The notes: generated by a model not told the origin, from the sequence alone. A stretch of DNA of 64,000 nucleotides from Bacillus sp. B-jedd (GCF_000821085.1 NZ_CCXR01000001.1:2563001-2627000), one strand, 5' to 3'; numbered from the stretch's first letter, positions 38,981-48,130 are shown. A program made the numbers and translations.

Positions 38981-39340
38981 TTGAAAAAACTCTCCATATT
39001 GTTCATCTTTATCCTCGTCATCACGGGCTGTTCATCAGCGGGATATAAAACAGTCTCCGTCGAGGAGGCTGCAGGAATGATCGAGGACGGCCAGGTGAAG
39101 GTTCTTGATGTCAGGACCCCTGAAGAATATCAGAGCGGGCACATCCCAGGATCCGAATTGATCCCCCTTCAAGTAATTGACGGTTTGTCCGGCCAGCTTG
39201 ACAAAAAGCAGCAGTATCTTGTTGTCTGCAGAAGCGGAAACCGCTCCCAGCAGGCGAGTGAAATACTGGCAGCAAAAGGGTTCAACGTTTTGAACATGGC
39301 GGGCGGCATGAATGAATGGACCGGGGATATCGAACAATGA
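38981..39340 (+). CDS. Rhodanese-domain lipoprotein
   Basis: 119 residues. A lipoprotein signal ending in the lipobox VITGC, then a single rhodanese domain with DVRTPEEYQSGHIPGSELIPL and active-site Cys in VVCRSGNRS. TTG at 38981 is chosen because AAAGGCGGTGG is well placed for it; a GTG at 38972 is too near. It would transfer sulfane sulfur outside the membrane. It diverges from the ccm operon; a TATAAT (38953-38958) lies just upstream without a good -35. Confidence 0.85.
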   Translation: MKKLSILFIFILVITGCSSAGYKTVSVEEAAGMIEDGQVKVLDVRTPEEYQSGHIPGSELIPLQVIDGLSGQLDKKQQYLVVCRSGNRSQQASEILAAKGFNVLNMAGGMNEWTGDIEQ

Positions 39341-39384
39341 AAAAAATCCTCCCTGCAGCACTCAGCGCAGGAAGGATTTTTTTA
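39341..39384. terminator. Bidirectional terminator between rhodanese and cytochrome c genes
   Basis: AAAAAATCCTCCCTGC pairs with GCAGGAAGGATTTTTTT. A and T runs on both sides allow termination in both directions for the convergent genes. Confidence 0.9.
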
Positions 39385-39387
39385 GTC

Positions 39388-40041
39388 TTAATTTTCTAAT
39401 GAACGTATATAGACAACAACATCGGAAATTTGTTGTTTGCTAAGCTGGCGGACCCCATCGAGTCCTTTCAGTGAAGGCGCCATACGTGTGTCTTCACGCC
39501 CGTATGCAGTGCCAATCCAAATTTGTTTGTCCGTTGTGTATTTTAAATGTAGGGGATGGCCAAGGGCTGTACCCATCTTCTGTTTCCCCGCCCCTGCTTC
39601 CCCATGGCATTGAATGCAAGAACGATTATAGACCTTTTCTCCATCCTCGATACTTCCGGTTATTTTTTCAGGCACATCAAACTTCATGTTCTCTTTTTGC
39701 CAATTCCTCATGAACGCCACTACATTTTTCAGCTGCTCTTCGCTGATTCGTGGCCCATATGCGGGCATTGCAGCTTCCGGGCGGCCGTATTTAACATAAT
39801 TATATAAATCTTTATCGGAAACCGAGTTTAAGAACACTTGGCTGCTGATTGAGGTACCAACGTTCTTTCCCTCTCCTTTTCCCGTCTCGCCATGGCAGAT
39901 TAAGCATTCCTGGTTATAAATTTTCTCCCCTGCCTGTACCGCCTCAAAGTTTTTCCCTTTAAAACCATTAGTCGAAATAAAAACGGTGATCCCCAGGATG
40001 ACAATGAGGATATAGCTTCCAATAAGTAGTTGCTTTTTCAT
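39388..40041 (-). CDS. Membrane-anchored diheme cytochrome c
   Basis: 217 residues from the ATG at 40041. One N-terminal signal anchor (about 5-23) and two cytochrome c domains, each with a CxxCH haem site: C46-L-I-C49-H50 and C142-I-Q-C145-H146, with Met ligand candidates at MPAYGP (first) and MAPSL (second). It would carry electrons at the outer face of the membrane. Its haem sites make it a direct client of the adjacent Ccm machinery. The terminal oxidase or reductase partner is not in the window. Confidence 0.92.
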   Translation of the reverse strand: MKKQLLIGSYILIVILGITVFISTNGFKGKNFEAVQAGEKIYNQECLICHGETGKGEGKNVGTSISSQVFLNSVSDKDLYNYVKYGRPEAAMPAYGPRISEEQLKNVVAFMRNWQKENMKFDVPEKITGSIEDGEKVYNRSCIQCHGEAGAGKQKMGTALGHPLHLKYTTDKQIWIGTAYGREDTRMAPSLKGLDGVRQLSKQQISDVVVYIRSLEN

Positions 40042-40117
40042 AACAGCACCTTTATTTGGGATATTAAATAGAATCGCCAAATTCCTCTATTTTACTTTTT
40101 TTGTGTCCCGTTCAAAA

Positions 40118-40786
40118 TTACATCTGCTCAACTTGCTGCAGCCATCCTTCTTTCATTGCGTAAGATGCAGCTTGCACACGGTTGTTTATTTGCAGCTTTT
40201 CCATGATGTTGCGAATGTGATTCTTGACCGTATTTTCAGAAATGAACAAAGTACACGCAATTTGCCTGTTTGTCATTCCTTTTGTTACTTCAAAAAGTAT
40301 TTCCTTTTCCCTCTTCGTCAGCGTATTCCCTTTTTTGCAGCCCTCAAGGCTGTATTCTTCAAGTTGTGAAATACTGTTGATTATTTTGTGGGCAATCGGA
40401 CCAGTAAATACACACTCGCCCCGATATACCATATGAATAAAGGTAAAAAGTTCGTTCGGCTGAAGGTTTTTTAGCAATATGCCCTTAGCCCCACACTTGA
40501 TTGCATCGAAAAGATTTTCTTCATCATCTTCGGATGCAAGGATGATAATCCGGCTATCCGGCATTTCTTCCATGATTTCTTTCAGGACAGCTAGCCCGCC
40601 TGCGGGAGCCAGATTAATATCCAATAAAATGACATCAGGATTTAATTTCTTTGCCAGGAAAACTGCTTCCTCGCCAGTCCGCGCTTCCCCTGCCAATTCA
40701 AGAGAATTATTTTGATCAATAGTGCTTTCGAGCCCTTTTAAAAACATATAATGGTCATCTACATTCAAAACCTTTATTTTTTCCAT
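40118..40786 (-). CDS. NarL/FixJ-type response regulator
   Basis: 222 residues from the ATG at 40786, with AAGGAGG 11 nt upstream. A receiver domain (about 1-120; DDHYMFLKGLE, phosphoacceptor Asp in DVILLDINL) and a LuxR-type helix-turn-helix (about 155-215; LTKREKEILFEVTKGMTNRQIACTLFISENTVKNHI). No histidine kinase is encoded nearby, so it is an orphan in this window. Control of the cytochrome genes beside it is inferred from position. Confidence 0.9.
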   Translation of the reverse strand: MEKIKVLNVDDHYMFLKGLESTIDQNNSLELAGEARTGEEAVFLAKKLNPDVILLDINLAPAGGLAVLKEIMEEMPDSRIIILASEDDEENLFDAIKCGAKGILLKNLQPNELFTFIHMVYRGECVFTGPIAHKIINSISQLEEYSLEGCKKGNTLTKREKEILFEVTKGMTNRQIACTLFISENTVKNHIRNIMEKLQINNRVQAASYAMKEGWLQQVEQM

Positions 40787-40914
40787 CAGGCAGCGAGCCT
40801 CCTTATTCTTCATGTGGCGGTTGATCCGCTTCTGGCTGTACTAACCACAAATTCATGTACTAACTAGTGATTAGCTTCATTTTAGTACTCGCCTAGCCCT
40901 GATGACTAGTTATC

Positions 40915-40943
40915 CTTATACGGTTTTATAAATTGTTCACAAA
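40915..40943 (-). promoter_or_regulatory. Candidate promoter of the response-regulator gene with a Rex/ResD-like half site
   Basis: Minus strand TTGTGA (40937-40942), 16-bp spacer, TATAAG (40915-40920). The -35 lies inside TTTGTGAAC, one half of a Rex operator and also close to the TTTGTGAAT described for ResD; the second Rex half (TTATAAA) is poor. Confidence 0.4.
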
Positions 40944-40994
40944 TTACGGATTAAATCTTCACATTATCTACATAAGTTTATGCTTTTGAAAAGA

Positions 40995-41038
40995 ACCAAA
41001 AATGAAAGCCGACTGTCGGCGGCCCCGACAAACCGGCC
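40995..41038 (-). terminator. Probable terminator after the four-helix membrane protein gene
   Basis: Minus strand GCCGGTTTGTCGG, loop, CCGACAGTCGGC, then TTTCATTTTTG. The T tail is interrupted. Confidence 0.6.
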
Positions 41039-41044
41039 TTTTGC

Positions 41045-41545
41045 TCACATTTTAGTCATATCGTGATGCATGCTTCCTCCGCCAAGGGTTGGATCGAGCA
41101 TACCAAAAATCATTGCAACATGGGCAACGATCAGAAACAATCCAACGAAAGAGACATGAACTTTCATTTTCGCCCTGTCGGAGCTGTTTTTCATGATGAG
41201 TCCCATATCAAGTAGAGCCATGCCAAGAAGCGGGACTATCCCGAGCAGATAAAATGTCACAGCGGTAAAATCAATCCAGCCATGCCATCCTCCATCCAAT
41301 GTTAATGGAATCCATGCATTCTTCATTAAATAAATGAAAATGCCAGTAAAGTATAAACCCGCAATGATACTCGATACCTTGTTTATTTTACGTAGTGTCC
41401 CATGAAAACTTCCGGTAAATAAAATGCCAAGCTCCGTGATCGCAATCGTTTCTGCTAAAATCACTACAGCCGCCATAAAGATAAGCAAATTCCATGGCTG
41501 ATTCTCAGCAAGCAACCCCATATAATGTGTCATATTCATATACAT
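41045..41545 (-). CDS. Uncharacterised four-helix membrane protein
   Basis: 166 residues, four hydrophobic segments (about 18-40, 58-75, 95-113, 128-148), a His/Met-rich end (GGGSMHHDMTKM) and internal His at W88-H89-G. I do not recognise a characterised family with confidence (possibly DUF6803). The His and Met residues might bind haem or copper. AAGGAG lies 4 nt before the first ATG; a second ATG at 41539 is better spaced. A Rex-like site lies 75 nt upstream. Confidence 0.7.
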   Translation of the reverse strand: MYMNMTHYMGLLAENQPWNLLIFMAAVVILAETIAITELGILFTGSFHGTLRKINKVSSIIAGLYFTGIFIYLMKNAWIPLTLDGGWHGWIDFTAVTFYLLGIVPLLGMALLDMGLIMKNSSDRAKMKVHVSFVGLFLIVAHVAMIFGMLDPTLGGGSMHHDMTKM

Positions 41546-41619
41546 TCATCTCCTTCATTTAGGCTTGAAATAAATGTAAGAAAAAAATATGCAGAAATTA
41601 ACGAGATTTCTCGAACACT

Positions 41620-41637
41620 TTGTTAACTGTTTCACAA
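41620..41637 (-). promoter_or_regulatory. Rex-like operator
   Basis: Minus strand TTGTGAA-ACAG-TTAACAA, 13 of 14 fixed positions of the Rex consensus TTGTGAA-N4-TTCACAA, with the same single C-to-A change as the site at 38752-38769. It lies 75 nt upstream of the four-helix membrane protein gene. Confidence 0.5.
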
Positions 41638-41649
41638 TACAAAACTACA

Positions 41650-41683
41650 AAACCCCGCCTTGCATGACACAAGACGGGGTTTG
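41650..41683 (-). terminator. Terminator after efp
   Basis: Minus strand AAACCCCGTCTTG, loop, CAAGGCGGGGTTTTG. It marks the right boundary of the inserted block. Confidence 0.8.
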
Positions 41684-41697
41684 TTTATTAACTATTT

Positions 41698-42255
41698 TTA
41701 GGCGCGGGAAACGTAACTGCCATCGCCTGTGTTGATAATAAGTCGGTCACCCTGGTTGACGAAGAAAGGTACATGAACAACCAAGCCAGTTTCAAGGGTG
41801 GCCGGCTTGGAGCCTCCAGAGGCTGTATCGCCTTTGATTCCCGGCTCTGTTTCCGTCACTTCCAATTCAACTGTGTTCGGGAGTTCAACACCAAGTGTTT
41901 CTCCCTGGTACATCATGATTGAAACTTCCATGTTTTCCTTAAGGAATTTCAACTCATACTCAATCGCGCTTGCAGGCAATTCAATCTGTTCATACGACTC
42001 GTTATCCATAAAGATATGCTGATCACCGCTTGCATAAAGATACTGCATCCGGCGGTTGTCAATTTGCGCCTTGCCAACCTTCTCACCAGCGCGGAATGTT
42101 TTTTCGTTAATATTCCCGGTACGGAGGTTACGAAGTTTTGAACGGACAAAAGCAGCCCCTTTACCTGGTTTAACATGCTGGAAGTCCATGACTCGCCATA
42201 TGCCGCCATCTACTTCAATAGTCAATCCTGTGCGAAAGTCGTTTACTGAAATCAT
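41698..42255 (-). CDS. efp: Elongation factor P
   Basis: 185 residues from the ATG at 42255 (GGAGG 7 nt upstream). Three OB-like domains; the tip loop [10 protein letters not shown] presents K32, the residue modified by 5-aminopentanol in B. subtilis. It rescues ribosomes stalled at polyproline. In B. subtilis efp directly precedes spoIIIAA; here 12 kb intervene. Confidence 0.97.
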   Translation of the reverse strand: MISVNDFRTGLTIEVDGGIWRVMDFQHVKPGKGAAFVRSKLRNLRTGNINEKTFRAGEKVGKAQIDNRRMQYLYASGDQHIFMDNESYEQIELPASAIEYELKFLKENMEVSIMMYQGETLGVELPNTVELEVTETEPGIKGDTASGGSKPATLETGLVVHVPFFVNQGDRLIINTGDGSYVSRA

Positions 42256-42347
42256 TTGTGTTCCTCCTAATTCCTTCAAAATAGCTTTTCAAAGCTGCGT
42301 TTAGTGCCTACTCTTCAGATAGGCCTTGCGGGAAAATTAACATGGCT

Positions 42348-43409
42348 TTAAAGAATGATCAATTCCTTGGACGAGTGGGTCAAGGCTTCATTATGGTCGA
42401 GGGTAATGACGGTGTCATCCTCTATCCTTACCCCGCCAAGACCGGGAATGTAAATACCTGGTTCAACCGTCACGACCATGCCGGGTTCTAGAACCGTATC
42501 AGATCTCTTGGACAGAGCAGGCCCTTCATGAACTTCAAGTCCAATACCATGGCCAGTGGAATGTCCGAAATGCTCTCCATATCCTTTTTCAGTAATCAGG
42601 TTCCTCGTTAGCGCATCCGCTTCCCTGCCCGTCATACCAGGTTTAATTCCTGCCATCCCGCGCAGCTGGGCTTCAAGGACTATATCATATATTTCCCTCA
42701 GCTTCTGATCCGGCGTCCCAACCGAAACAGTCCTCGTTATATCTGAAACATACCCTTTATAATAGGCTCCAAAATCCAGAGTGACAAATTCTCCCGCCTC
42801 AATCACTTTTTCACTTGCCACCCCATGAGGCAGCGCAGAGCGGTAGCCAGAGGCAACGATAATATCAAAAGATGATGAAGCAGCGCCGGCTTTGCGCATA
42901 AAGAATTCCAGTTCATTTGAAACATCCAGTTCCGTGATGCACGGGCGGATAAATTTCAGAATATGAGTAAATGCGGCATCGGCAACCTCCGCCGCTTCCT
43001 TTAATATCTTAATCTCTGCATCTGTCTTTATCAAGCGCAACTTTTCAATGGCTCCTCCCACCGGGACAAGCTCACCTTCAAATTCTTTTTCATATTCCTT
43101 GTACAGCCCGAAAGTAACCTGGTCTTTTTCAAAACCAAGCTTCTTGACACCAAGTTTCTTAGCCTGCTCGGCTACTTCTTTTTCCATAAATCCATTATGG
43201 TCAACAACCTCAAATCCTTCACACTGCTTGGAAGCCTGTTCCATATACCTGAAATCCGTAATGAACAGGGCCCTATCCGAGCTAATCAAGACCGAACCCG
43301 CGCTTCCTGTAAAATTGGATATGTAGCGGCGGTTAAACCCGCTTGTTACAAGCATCGCGTCAATGCCCAATTTCCCAAACTCATTTCTTAGTTTCTCTAA
43401 TTTTGTCAT
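42348..43409 (-). CDS. yqhT: Xaa-Pro aminopeptidase family protein (YqhT)
   Basis: 353 residues. Creatinase-like N-terminal domain and pita-bread M24 domain with metal ligands Asp in [10 protein letters not shown] and VSDITRTV, His in [15 protein letters not shown], Glu in VTVEPGIY and VRIEDD. It releases N-terminal residues next to proline. Its ATG overlaps the aroQ stop (ATGA). Confidence 0.93.
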   Translation of the reverse strand: MTKLEKLRNEFGKLGIDAMLVTSGFNRRYISNFTGSAGSVLISSDRALFITDFRYMEQASKQCEGFEVVDHNGFMEKEVAEQAKKLGVKKLGFEKDQVTFGLYKEYEKEFEGELVPVGGAIEKLRLIKTDAEIKILKEAAEVADAAFTHILKFIRPCITELDVSNELEFFMRKAGAASSSFDIIVASGYRSALPHGVASEKVIEAGEFVTLDFGAYYKGYVSDITRTVSVGTPDQKLREIYDIVLEAQLRGMAGIKPGMTGREADALTRNLITEKGYGEHFGHSTGHGIGLEVHEGPALSKRSDTVLEPGMVVTVEPGIYIPGLGGVRIEDDTVITLDHNEALTHSSKELIIL

Positions 43410-43858
43410 AATTGCTCCCTCTCCTTTTCAATCTCCAACAGGGCCATGAATGCAAGTTCATACCCTTTGGAACCGAGTCCGCTTATTTGGCCTTTACACG
43501 CTGCAGCGGTAACTGAAACATGCCTGAAACTATCACGCGCATGAATGTTTGATATATGTACTTCTATAACAGGAATATCAATTCCTGCAATAGCATCCCT
43601 GATGGCATAACTATAATGCGTAAAAGCGCCAGGGTTAAAAATGATTCCCGAAAATCCTCCTTCATCCGCTTCCTGGAGCCAGTCAATCAAGGTGCCTTCG
43701 TGGTTTGATTGCCTGCACGACACCTCGAAGCCATGTTTGGCACCAAGCGCTGAAATAGAAGCTTCAATACTCCCCAATGTTCCTTTTCCATAAACGCCAG
43801 GCTCCCGTTTCCCAAGCATATTTAGATTAGGGCCGTTCAGCAGTAATATTTTTTTCAT
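43406..43858 (-). CDS. aroQ: Type II 3-dehydroquinate dehydratase
   Basis: 150 residues. Motifs [17 protein letters not shown] (Tyr and Arg of the active site), [16 protein letters not shown], and [14 protein letters not shown] (catalytic His). It dehydrates 3-dehydroquinate in the shikimate pathway. The ATG at 43858, 8 nt after GGGG, is preferred to one at 43864. Confidence 0.96.
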   Translation of the reverse strand: MKKILLLNGPNLNMLGKREPGVYGKGTLGSIEASISALGAKHGFEVSCRQSNHEGTLIDWLQEADEGGFSGIIFNPGAFTHYSYAIRDAIAGIDIPVIEVHISNIHARDSFRHVSVTAAACKGQISGLGSKGYELAFMALLEIEKEREQL

Positions 43859-43941
43859 CTCCATATCCCCAAATCATCGAATTTCCGGCACGGCATTCGC
43901 CTTTTTCCTAAATCATTCTATCATAATTCCCCACTATTCTC

Positions 43942-44445
43942 CTACTCCGATACTTCGCCTGCCGACTGTTCGTTTTGGTATTCCCATGAGATAGAGTAGC
44001 CGATAAAAACACCATAAAGAATAAACAGGCAAACTGATGTTATCAACGTATTTTTATCCAGATCCCTATATGGAGAAATTCCCGGAAACATCGGGTTCAG
44101 CAAAAGAAAAACAAGCAGGAAGAGAAAGATGCCGTATCCAATGCCAGATAGTAATCCTCCGGCTTTCTTTAGTGCGGCTGCGTAAATGAATGCTATTCCA
44201 ATTGAAATAACAGCAAGCAGGACGATTGAAACAACTGTCCCGGTCCATTGATGTTTCCATGGTCCTAGAGCCCATGGCTCGAGAATAACTCTTGGTGGAA
44301 TTTTTGTAAAATGAAAATAATAGCCGATCTGGCCTATAAAGCTCCAGAATAATCCTCCCCACAAGCCGGTGAGAATGACCTGCTTAGCAAAACCCGACTC
44401 TGTACTTACCCGCACCTTACCGTTATCGCAACGTTCTTCAGCCAT
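43942..44445 (-). CDS. yqhR: YqhR family membrane protein
   Basis: 167 residues with four membrane segments and the conserved KIPPRVILEPWALGPWK loop. Its place beside yqhQ and aroQ matches B. subtilis. Function unknown. Confidence 0.88.
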   Translation of the reverse strand: MAEERCDNGKVRVSTESGFAKQVILTGLWGGLFWSFIGQIGYYFHFTKIPPRVILEPWALGPWKHQWTGTVVSIVLLAVISIGIAFIYAAALKKAGGLLSGIGYGIFLFLLVFLLLNPMFPGISPYRDLDKNTLITSVCLFILYGVFIGYSISWEYQNEQSAGEVSE

Positions 44446-44653
44446 TTATTTCAACCTGCCTTGTCAAGATTTTTCCCCCATGAAGGTAGTATGTACGGTT
44501 TCCCTTATTTCCCTTCATCACCTGCAGTTAATTGTTATTTGAATTAATTTCCTCATACCTAGAGGTTTTTGTGTTTTTTTAGTAGAATAAAGATAGGTAC
44601 ATGCAGACTATTCAGCTGAGTGTGCAACTTCAGGATTAGGTTGGTGTAAAAAA

Positions 44654-45598
44654 ATGGCAAATGAACAAAAACCCGTATACGGCGGCCAGGCAGTGGTGGA
44701 AGGTGTCATGTTTGGCGGTAAATATCATTATGTTACTGCAATAAGAAGAAAAGACCAGTCAGTTGAATATTTCCATGTCCCCCGAAAGACCCACCCATTC
44801 GTCGCTTCGTTAAAGAAAATTCCTTTTGTCCGCGGCATCGCGGCAATCATCGAGGCAAGCGCCAATGGTTCCAAGCACTTGAATTTCTCTACTGAGAGAT
44901 TTGATATAGATCCCAAGGATGACGCCATGATTGAAGAACAGGAAACGTCCCGGCTGGCGATGTATCTGGGAGTAGCGGCTGTTGGTGTTATATCCTTCCT
45001 TTTCGGAAAATTCCTGTTTACGTTAATACCAGCATTCCTGGCCCATTTGACAATTGATATTTTTCCAGGACGTACAGTCCAGGTTCTCATTGAAGGCTTA
45101 ATCAAATTGATCCTGCTTCTTGCATATATATATATTGTGTCGCTGACTCCCATTGTAAAAAGGGTGTTTCAATACCACGGCGCCGAACATAAAGTGATCA
45201 ATTGCTTCGAAAGCGGTGACGAACTGACAGTGGAAAACGTCCAGAAAAGCTCCAGGCTTCATTATCGGTGCGGTTCGAGCTTTATCTTATTTACGGTCAT
45301 AGTTGGAGTTTTTGTTTACCTGCTATTCCCGATCGACTCCTTGTGGCTACGGCTTTTGAGCCGGGTGGCGTTGATTCCTGTCGTGCTGGGCATTTCCTTT
45401 GAGGTTTTACAGCTGACGAATAAGCTTCGTGACGTCCCTGTCTTAAGGTGGCTGGGATTGCCCGGTTTATGGCTGCAGCTTTTGACAACTAAAGAACCCG
45501 ACAACAGCCAAGCAGAAATTGCCATTCTTTCGTTTAAAGAGCTCTTAAAAATGGAAAAGAATAGTGAAGAGCAAACAGATTCAGAGGAAATTGTTTAA
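44654..45598 (+). CDS. yqhQ: YqhQ, DUF1385 membrane protein
   Basis: 314 residues. N-terminal GGQAVVEGVMFGG and FQYHGAEHKVINCFESG are DUF1385 signatures; about four membrane helices. The conserved YHGAEHK suggests a metal site. Function is unknown. It overlaps the next frame's long version but not its chosen start. Confidence 0.92.
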   Translation: MANEQKPVYGGQAVVEGVMFGGKYHYVTAIRRKDQSVEYFHVPRKTHPFVASLKKIPFVRGIAAIIEASANGSKHLNFSTERFDIDPKDDAMIEEQETSRLAMYLGVAAVGVISFLFGKFLFTLIPAFLAHLTIDIFPGRTVQVLIEGLIKLILLLAYIYIVSLTPIVKRVFQYHGAEHKVINCFESGDELTVENVQKSSRLHYRCGSSFILFTVIVGVFVYLLFPIDSLWLRLLSRVALIPVVLGISFEVLQLTNKLRDVPVLRWLGLPGLWLQLLTTKEPDNSQAEIAILSFKELLKMEKNSEEQTDSEEIV

Positions 45599-45665
45599 AA
45601 CCTTTCAATATATAAGTTTAAAAATGGGGAAAATTGCTAAAGATGCTCTTAGGGAGGTGGCTATC

Positions 45666-46037
45666 TTGAAAATTCGGAAATCCGTTCTTTTAGCAGGCGC
45701 TCTTATTCTTCTTGCAGGAATCGGCATAGTCGGAAAACTGGTTGAAGACCCTGCTGAGTTTCTCCAAAAGGCGGCACTTTTTGTCCTAATCGGGTTAGTT
45801 GTTTACTTTATTTACCGCCGGTTTACCGGAGCCAGCCCTGATAAAAAAGAGCAAAGGCTTTTCCTCAAAGCTGCCAGAGAATCCAAAAAACGCAAAGCTC
45901 ATAAAAATGAACCATCGGGGCGGAATGTCATCCATGGCTCGCTTGCATCATGGAGAAAACCCAAGAAGAAGGCGAATGTCCATCTTACGGTCATAGAAGG
46001 CAAAAAAGGCAAGAAGAAAAACCGGGCTTCCTTATAG
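45666..46037 (+). CDS. yqhP: SA1362/YqhP family membrane protein
   Basis: 123 residues from a TTG at 45666, with GGGAGG 8 nt upstream; a longer frame overlapping yqhQ was rejected. Two membrane helices (about 7-24, 32-50) followed by a very basic Lys-rich cytoplasmic tail. Function unknown. Confidence 0.82.
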   Translation: MKIRKSVLLAGALILLAGIGIVGKLVEDPAEFLQKAALFVLIGLVVYFIYRRFTGASPDKKEQRLFLKAARESKKRKAHKNEPSGRNVIHGSLASWRKPKKKANVHLTVIEGKKGKKKNRASL

Positions 46038-46052
46038 TTGCCCGGTTTTTTT
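46017..46052 (+). terminator. Terminator after yqhP
   Basis: AACCGGGC, loop, GCCCGGTT and seven T. The stem starts inside the last codons of yqhP. Confidence 0.9.
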
Positions 46053-46058
46053 GTTTCA

Positions 46059-46958
46059 TCAGTAACTCCATTTCCTGAAAAATTGCTCGGCGCATTCGCG
46101 GCCGTGCTTAATCAATTTTTCTTTCCTTTCCTCCGTTAGCCCAAACTCTGTGGAGGCCACTCCCGCCGTTGGGATAAAAATAATGTTTTTGGCGTGCTTA
46201 CGGGAAATATACCTCGCGTCATGGGCATCCTTCATTGTTTCAAAAAGTGCCTCAAATAACTTGATGGCATTTTTTATTTTATGCGGAGGATGATTTTCGG
46301 GATCATGGCTTAATTGGATCCCGAGGACAGGCCTTACCTTCTTAACGTTTTCTGCATCAAACAGCCACATGGGAAAATTGCTTAGAACTCCTCCGTCGAC
46401 TACCAGATTCGTGCCTTCAGCACCCGGCAGCCTGACCGGTTCAAAAAAATACGGAATGCTGCAGCTCATCCTGACGGCTTTTGCAACAGGGAACGCCTTA
46501 GGGGAAATTCCGTATTTAGGCAGATCATCCGGTATAATGAACATGGTTCCGTTGGTCAGATTTGAAGCCACCACCCTAAGTGCTCCCTCAGGCAGGTCTC
46601 CAAATGTCCGCACTCCCCTCATTACAAGCTTTTCGGCAACCCACTGTTCAAGGGCTTCACCTTTATACAATCCCATTTTCCAGTAAAGCAGCAGCCATTT
46701 GGCGATTGGCGAAGGAACCAGCAGCTTCCGTGAATCCAACAGTTTTTCCAATTCAAGTTCTTCGAGAAGACTTTGTATTTCCTTACATGAATAGCCGGCG
46801 GTTATGAGGCTTGCGACGATTGAACCCGCACTTGTCCCGGCAACCCTGCAAAATCTGAACCCGCGCCGTTCAATTGCTTCGTATGCCCCGACCAGTGCGA
46901 ATCCTTTAATGCCCCCTCCGGAAAAAACACCATCTATCAGCATGGAAGCCACTCCCAT
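46059..46958 (-). CDS. yqhO: Patatin-like phospholipase family protein (YqhO)
   Basis: 299 residues. Oxyanion hole GVFSGGGIKG, nucleophile Ser in GTSAGS, and catalytic Asp in VDGGVLSN give a patatin-type Ser-Asp dyad. GGAGG lies 9 nt before the ATG at 46958, though relatives often begin at the ATG 15 nt further on. Substrate unknown. Confidence 0.92.
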   Translation of the reverse strand: MGVASMLIDGVFSGGGIKGFALVGAYEAIERRGFRFCRVAGTSAGSIVASLITAGYSCKEIQSLLEELELEKLLDSRKLLVPSPIAKWLLLYWKMGLYKGEALEQWVAEKLVMRGVRTFGDLPEGALRVVASNLTNGTMFIIPDDLPKYGISPKAFPVAKAVRMSCSIPYFFEPVRLPGAEGTNLVVDGGVLSNFPMWLFDAENVKKVRPVLGIQLSHDPENHPPHKIKNAIKLFEALFETMKDAHDARYISRKHAKNIIFIPTAGVASTEFGLTEERKEKLIKHGRECAEQFFRKWSY

Positions 46959-47037
46959 CGATGTATTCCTCCTACATCTTTAAGCGGCTTCCAAATGAAT
47001 TAGTACCATGGACAAATTGTATTTTTTTCTCTTGTGC

Positions 47038-48063
47038 TTAGGTAAAGTATTGCACTTCTGAATCGGGGAAGTATTCGTGGATATACCCTTTTATCGTCCT
47101 TTCCAGCTCGGCGGCTTCCTCGGTCGGATATACGTATTTGCCAATGCCATAGCGGCCCCATTTATATTTGCGTTTTTCTTCATCCATTTCGAGCTTTGTC
47201 TTCGGATAACGTTTAAGAATGACATTTTTGGCCGGTTTGGTAAAGCGATGCTGAATCATTTCAAAAGTAAGCCCGTTTAGCGGCACGCCTTCAAGAGAGT
47301 TCCTAAGCCTTTCAAAAAGTTCATGGTATCCTTCCTCCCAGCCTTCATGCCTATAAATTGGCGCGACGATGAAGCCTAAAGGGTAGCCTGCGTTGGCAAC
47401 CTTTCTGGCCGCTTCCAGCCTTTCATCAAAGGAAGACGTTCCCGGTTCAAAGTTTTTTATGACAAATCGTGAATTGACACTGAATCTAAACCTGGTCTTC
47501 CCGTTGTGTTCAGCATCGAGAAGATGGTCGACGTGCTGGTATTTCGTCACGAATCTCAGGCGTCCATATTCTGTCTGCCCAATGAATTCGATTGTTTTCT
47601 TCAACGAGTGTGTGAGATGGTCGATTCCGACAATATCCGATGTACAGGCGGCCTCGAACCGGGTAATTTCGGGGGCACGCTCATCGATATACTTTTGCGC
47701 CTGTTCGAAAATTTCGTCCAGGTTCACATATGTCCTTATATACGGCTTGCTGCCGAGTGTTGTTTGCAAGTAACAGTAATGGCAATGCCCCATACATCCG
47801 GTCGCAAGCGGGATGGCGTATTCCGCCGATGGCTTGGACGTATCGAATTTCAATGTCCTGCGGATTCCTACGACAAGCGTGGATTTGGAATTCCGATACT
47901 TTTGGAGTTCATTTTCACCGGGAATACCCCTCACCTGGTTATGGGAAGTGGTTTCCCTTATTTCAACCCCCAACCCTTCAAATTTATCCTTCAATTCCCT
48001 TCCGAGCGGGTATTCAAGTGCTTGCGGTTCAATATACACCAGCTGCGGCATAAATGGTTTCAT
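47038..48063 (-). CDS. splB: Spore photoproduct lyase
   Basis: 341 residues. Radical SAM protein with the cluster motif CMGHCHYC (C-x3-C-x2-C) in the ATGCMGHCHYCYLQ context and N-terminal MPQLVYIEPQALEYPLG. It repairs 5-thyminyl-5,6-dihydrothymine in germinating spores. No splA regulator gene fits in the 114 bp upstream, unlike B. subtilis. GGGAG precedes the ATG. Confidence 0.96.
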   Translation of the reverse strand: MKPFMPQLVYIEPQALEYPLGRELKDKFEGLGVEIRETTSHNQVRGIPGENELQKYRNSKSTLVVGIRRTLKFDTSKPSAEYAIPLATGCMGHCHYCYLQTTLGSKPYIRTYVNLDEIFEQAQKYIDERAPEITRFEAACTSDIVGIDHLTHSLKKTIEFIGQTEYGRLRFVTKYQHVDHLLDAEHNGKTRFRFSVNSRFVIKNFEPGTSSFDERLEAARKVANAGYPLGFIVAPIYRHEGWEEGYHELFERLRNSLEGVPLNGLTFEMIQHRFTKPAKNVILKRYPKTKLEMDEEKRKYKWGRYGIGKYVYPTEEAAELERTIKGYIHEYFPDSEVQYFT

Positions 48064-48130
48064 TCTACTCCCTCTTTTCTTGGCAAAACTAAATTTGTTT
48101 TAGTATTGGCAAAAGGCAGAGATGAAACAT

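Noticed and set aside
29276..41697. Ccm block as a mobile element
   Set aside because: No transposase, integrase, tRNA target or flanking direct repeat was found by eye; the claim is limited to a changed gene neighbourhood.
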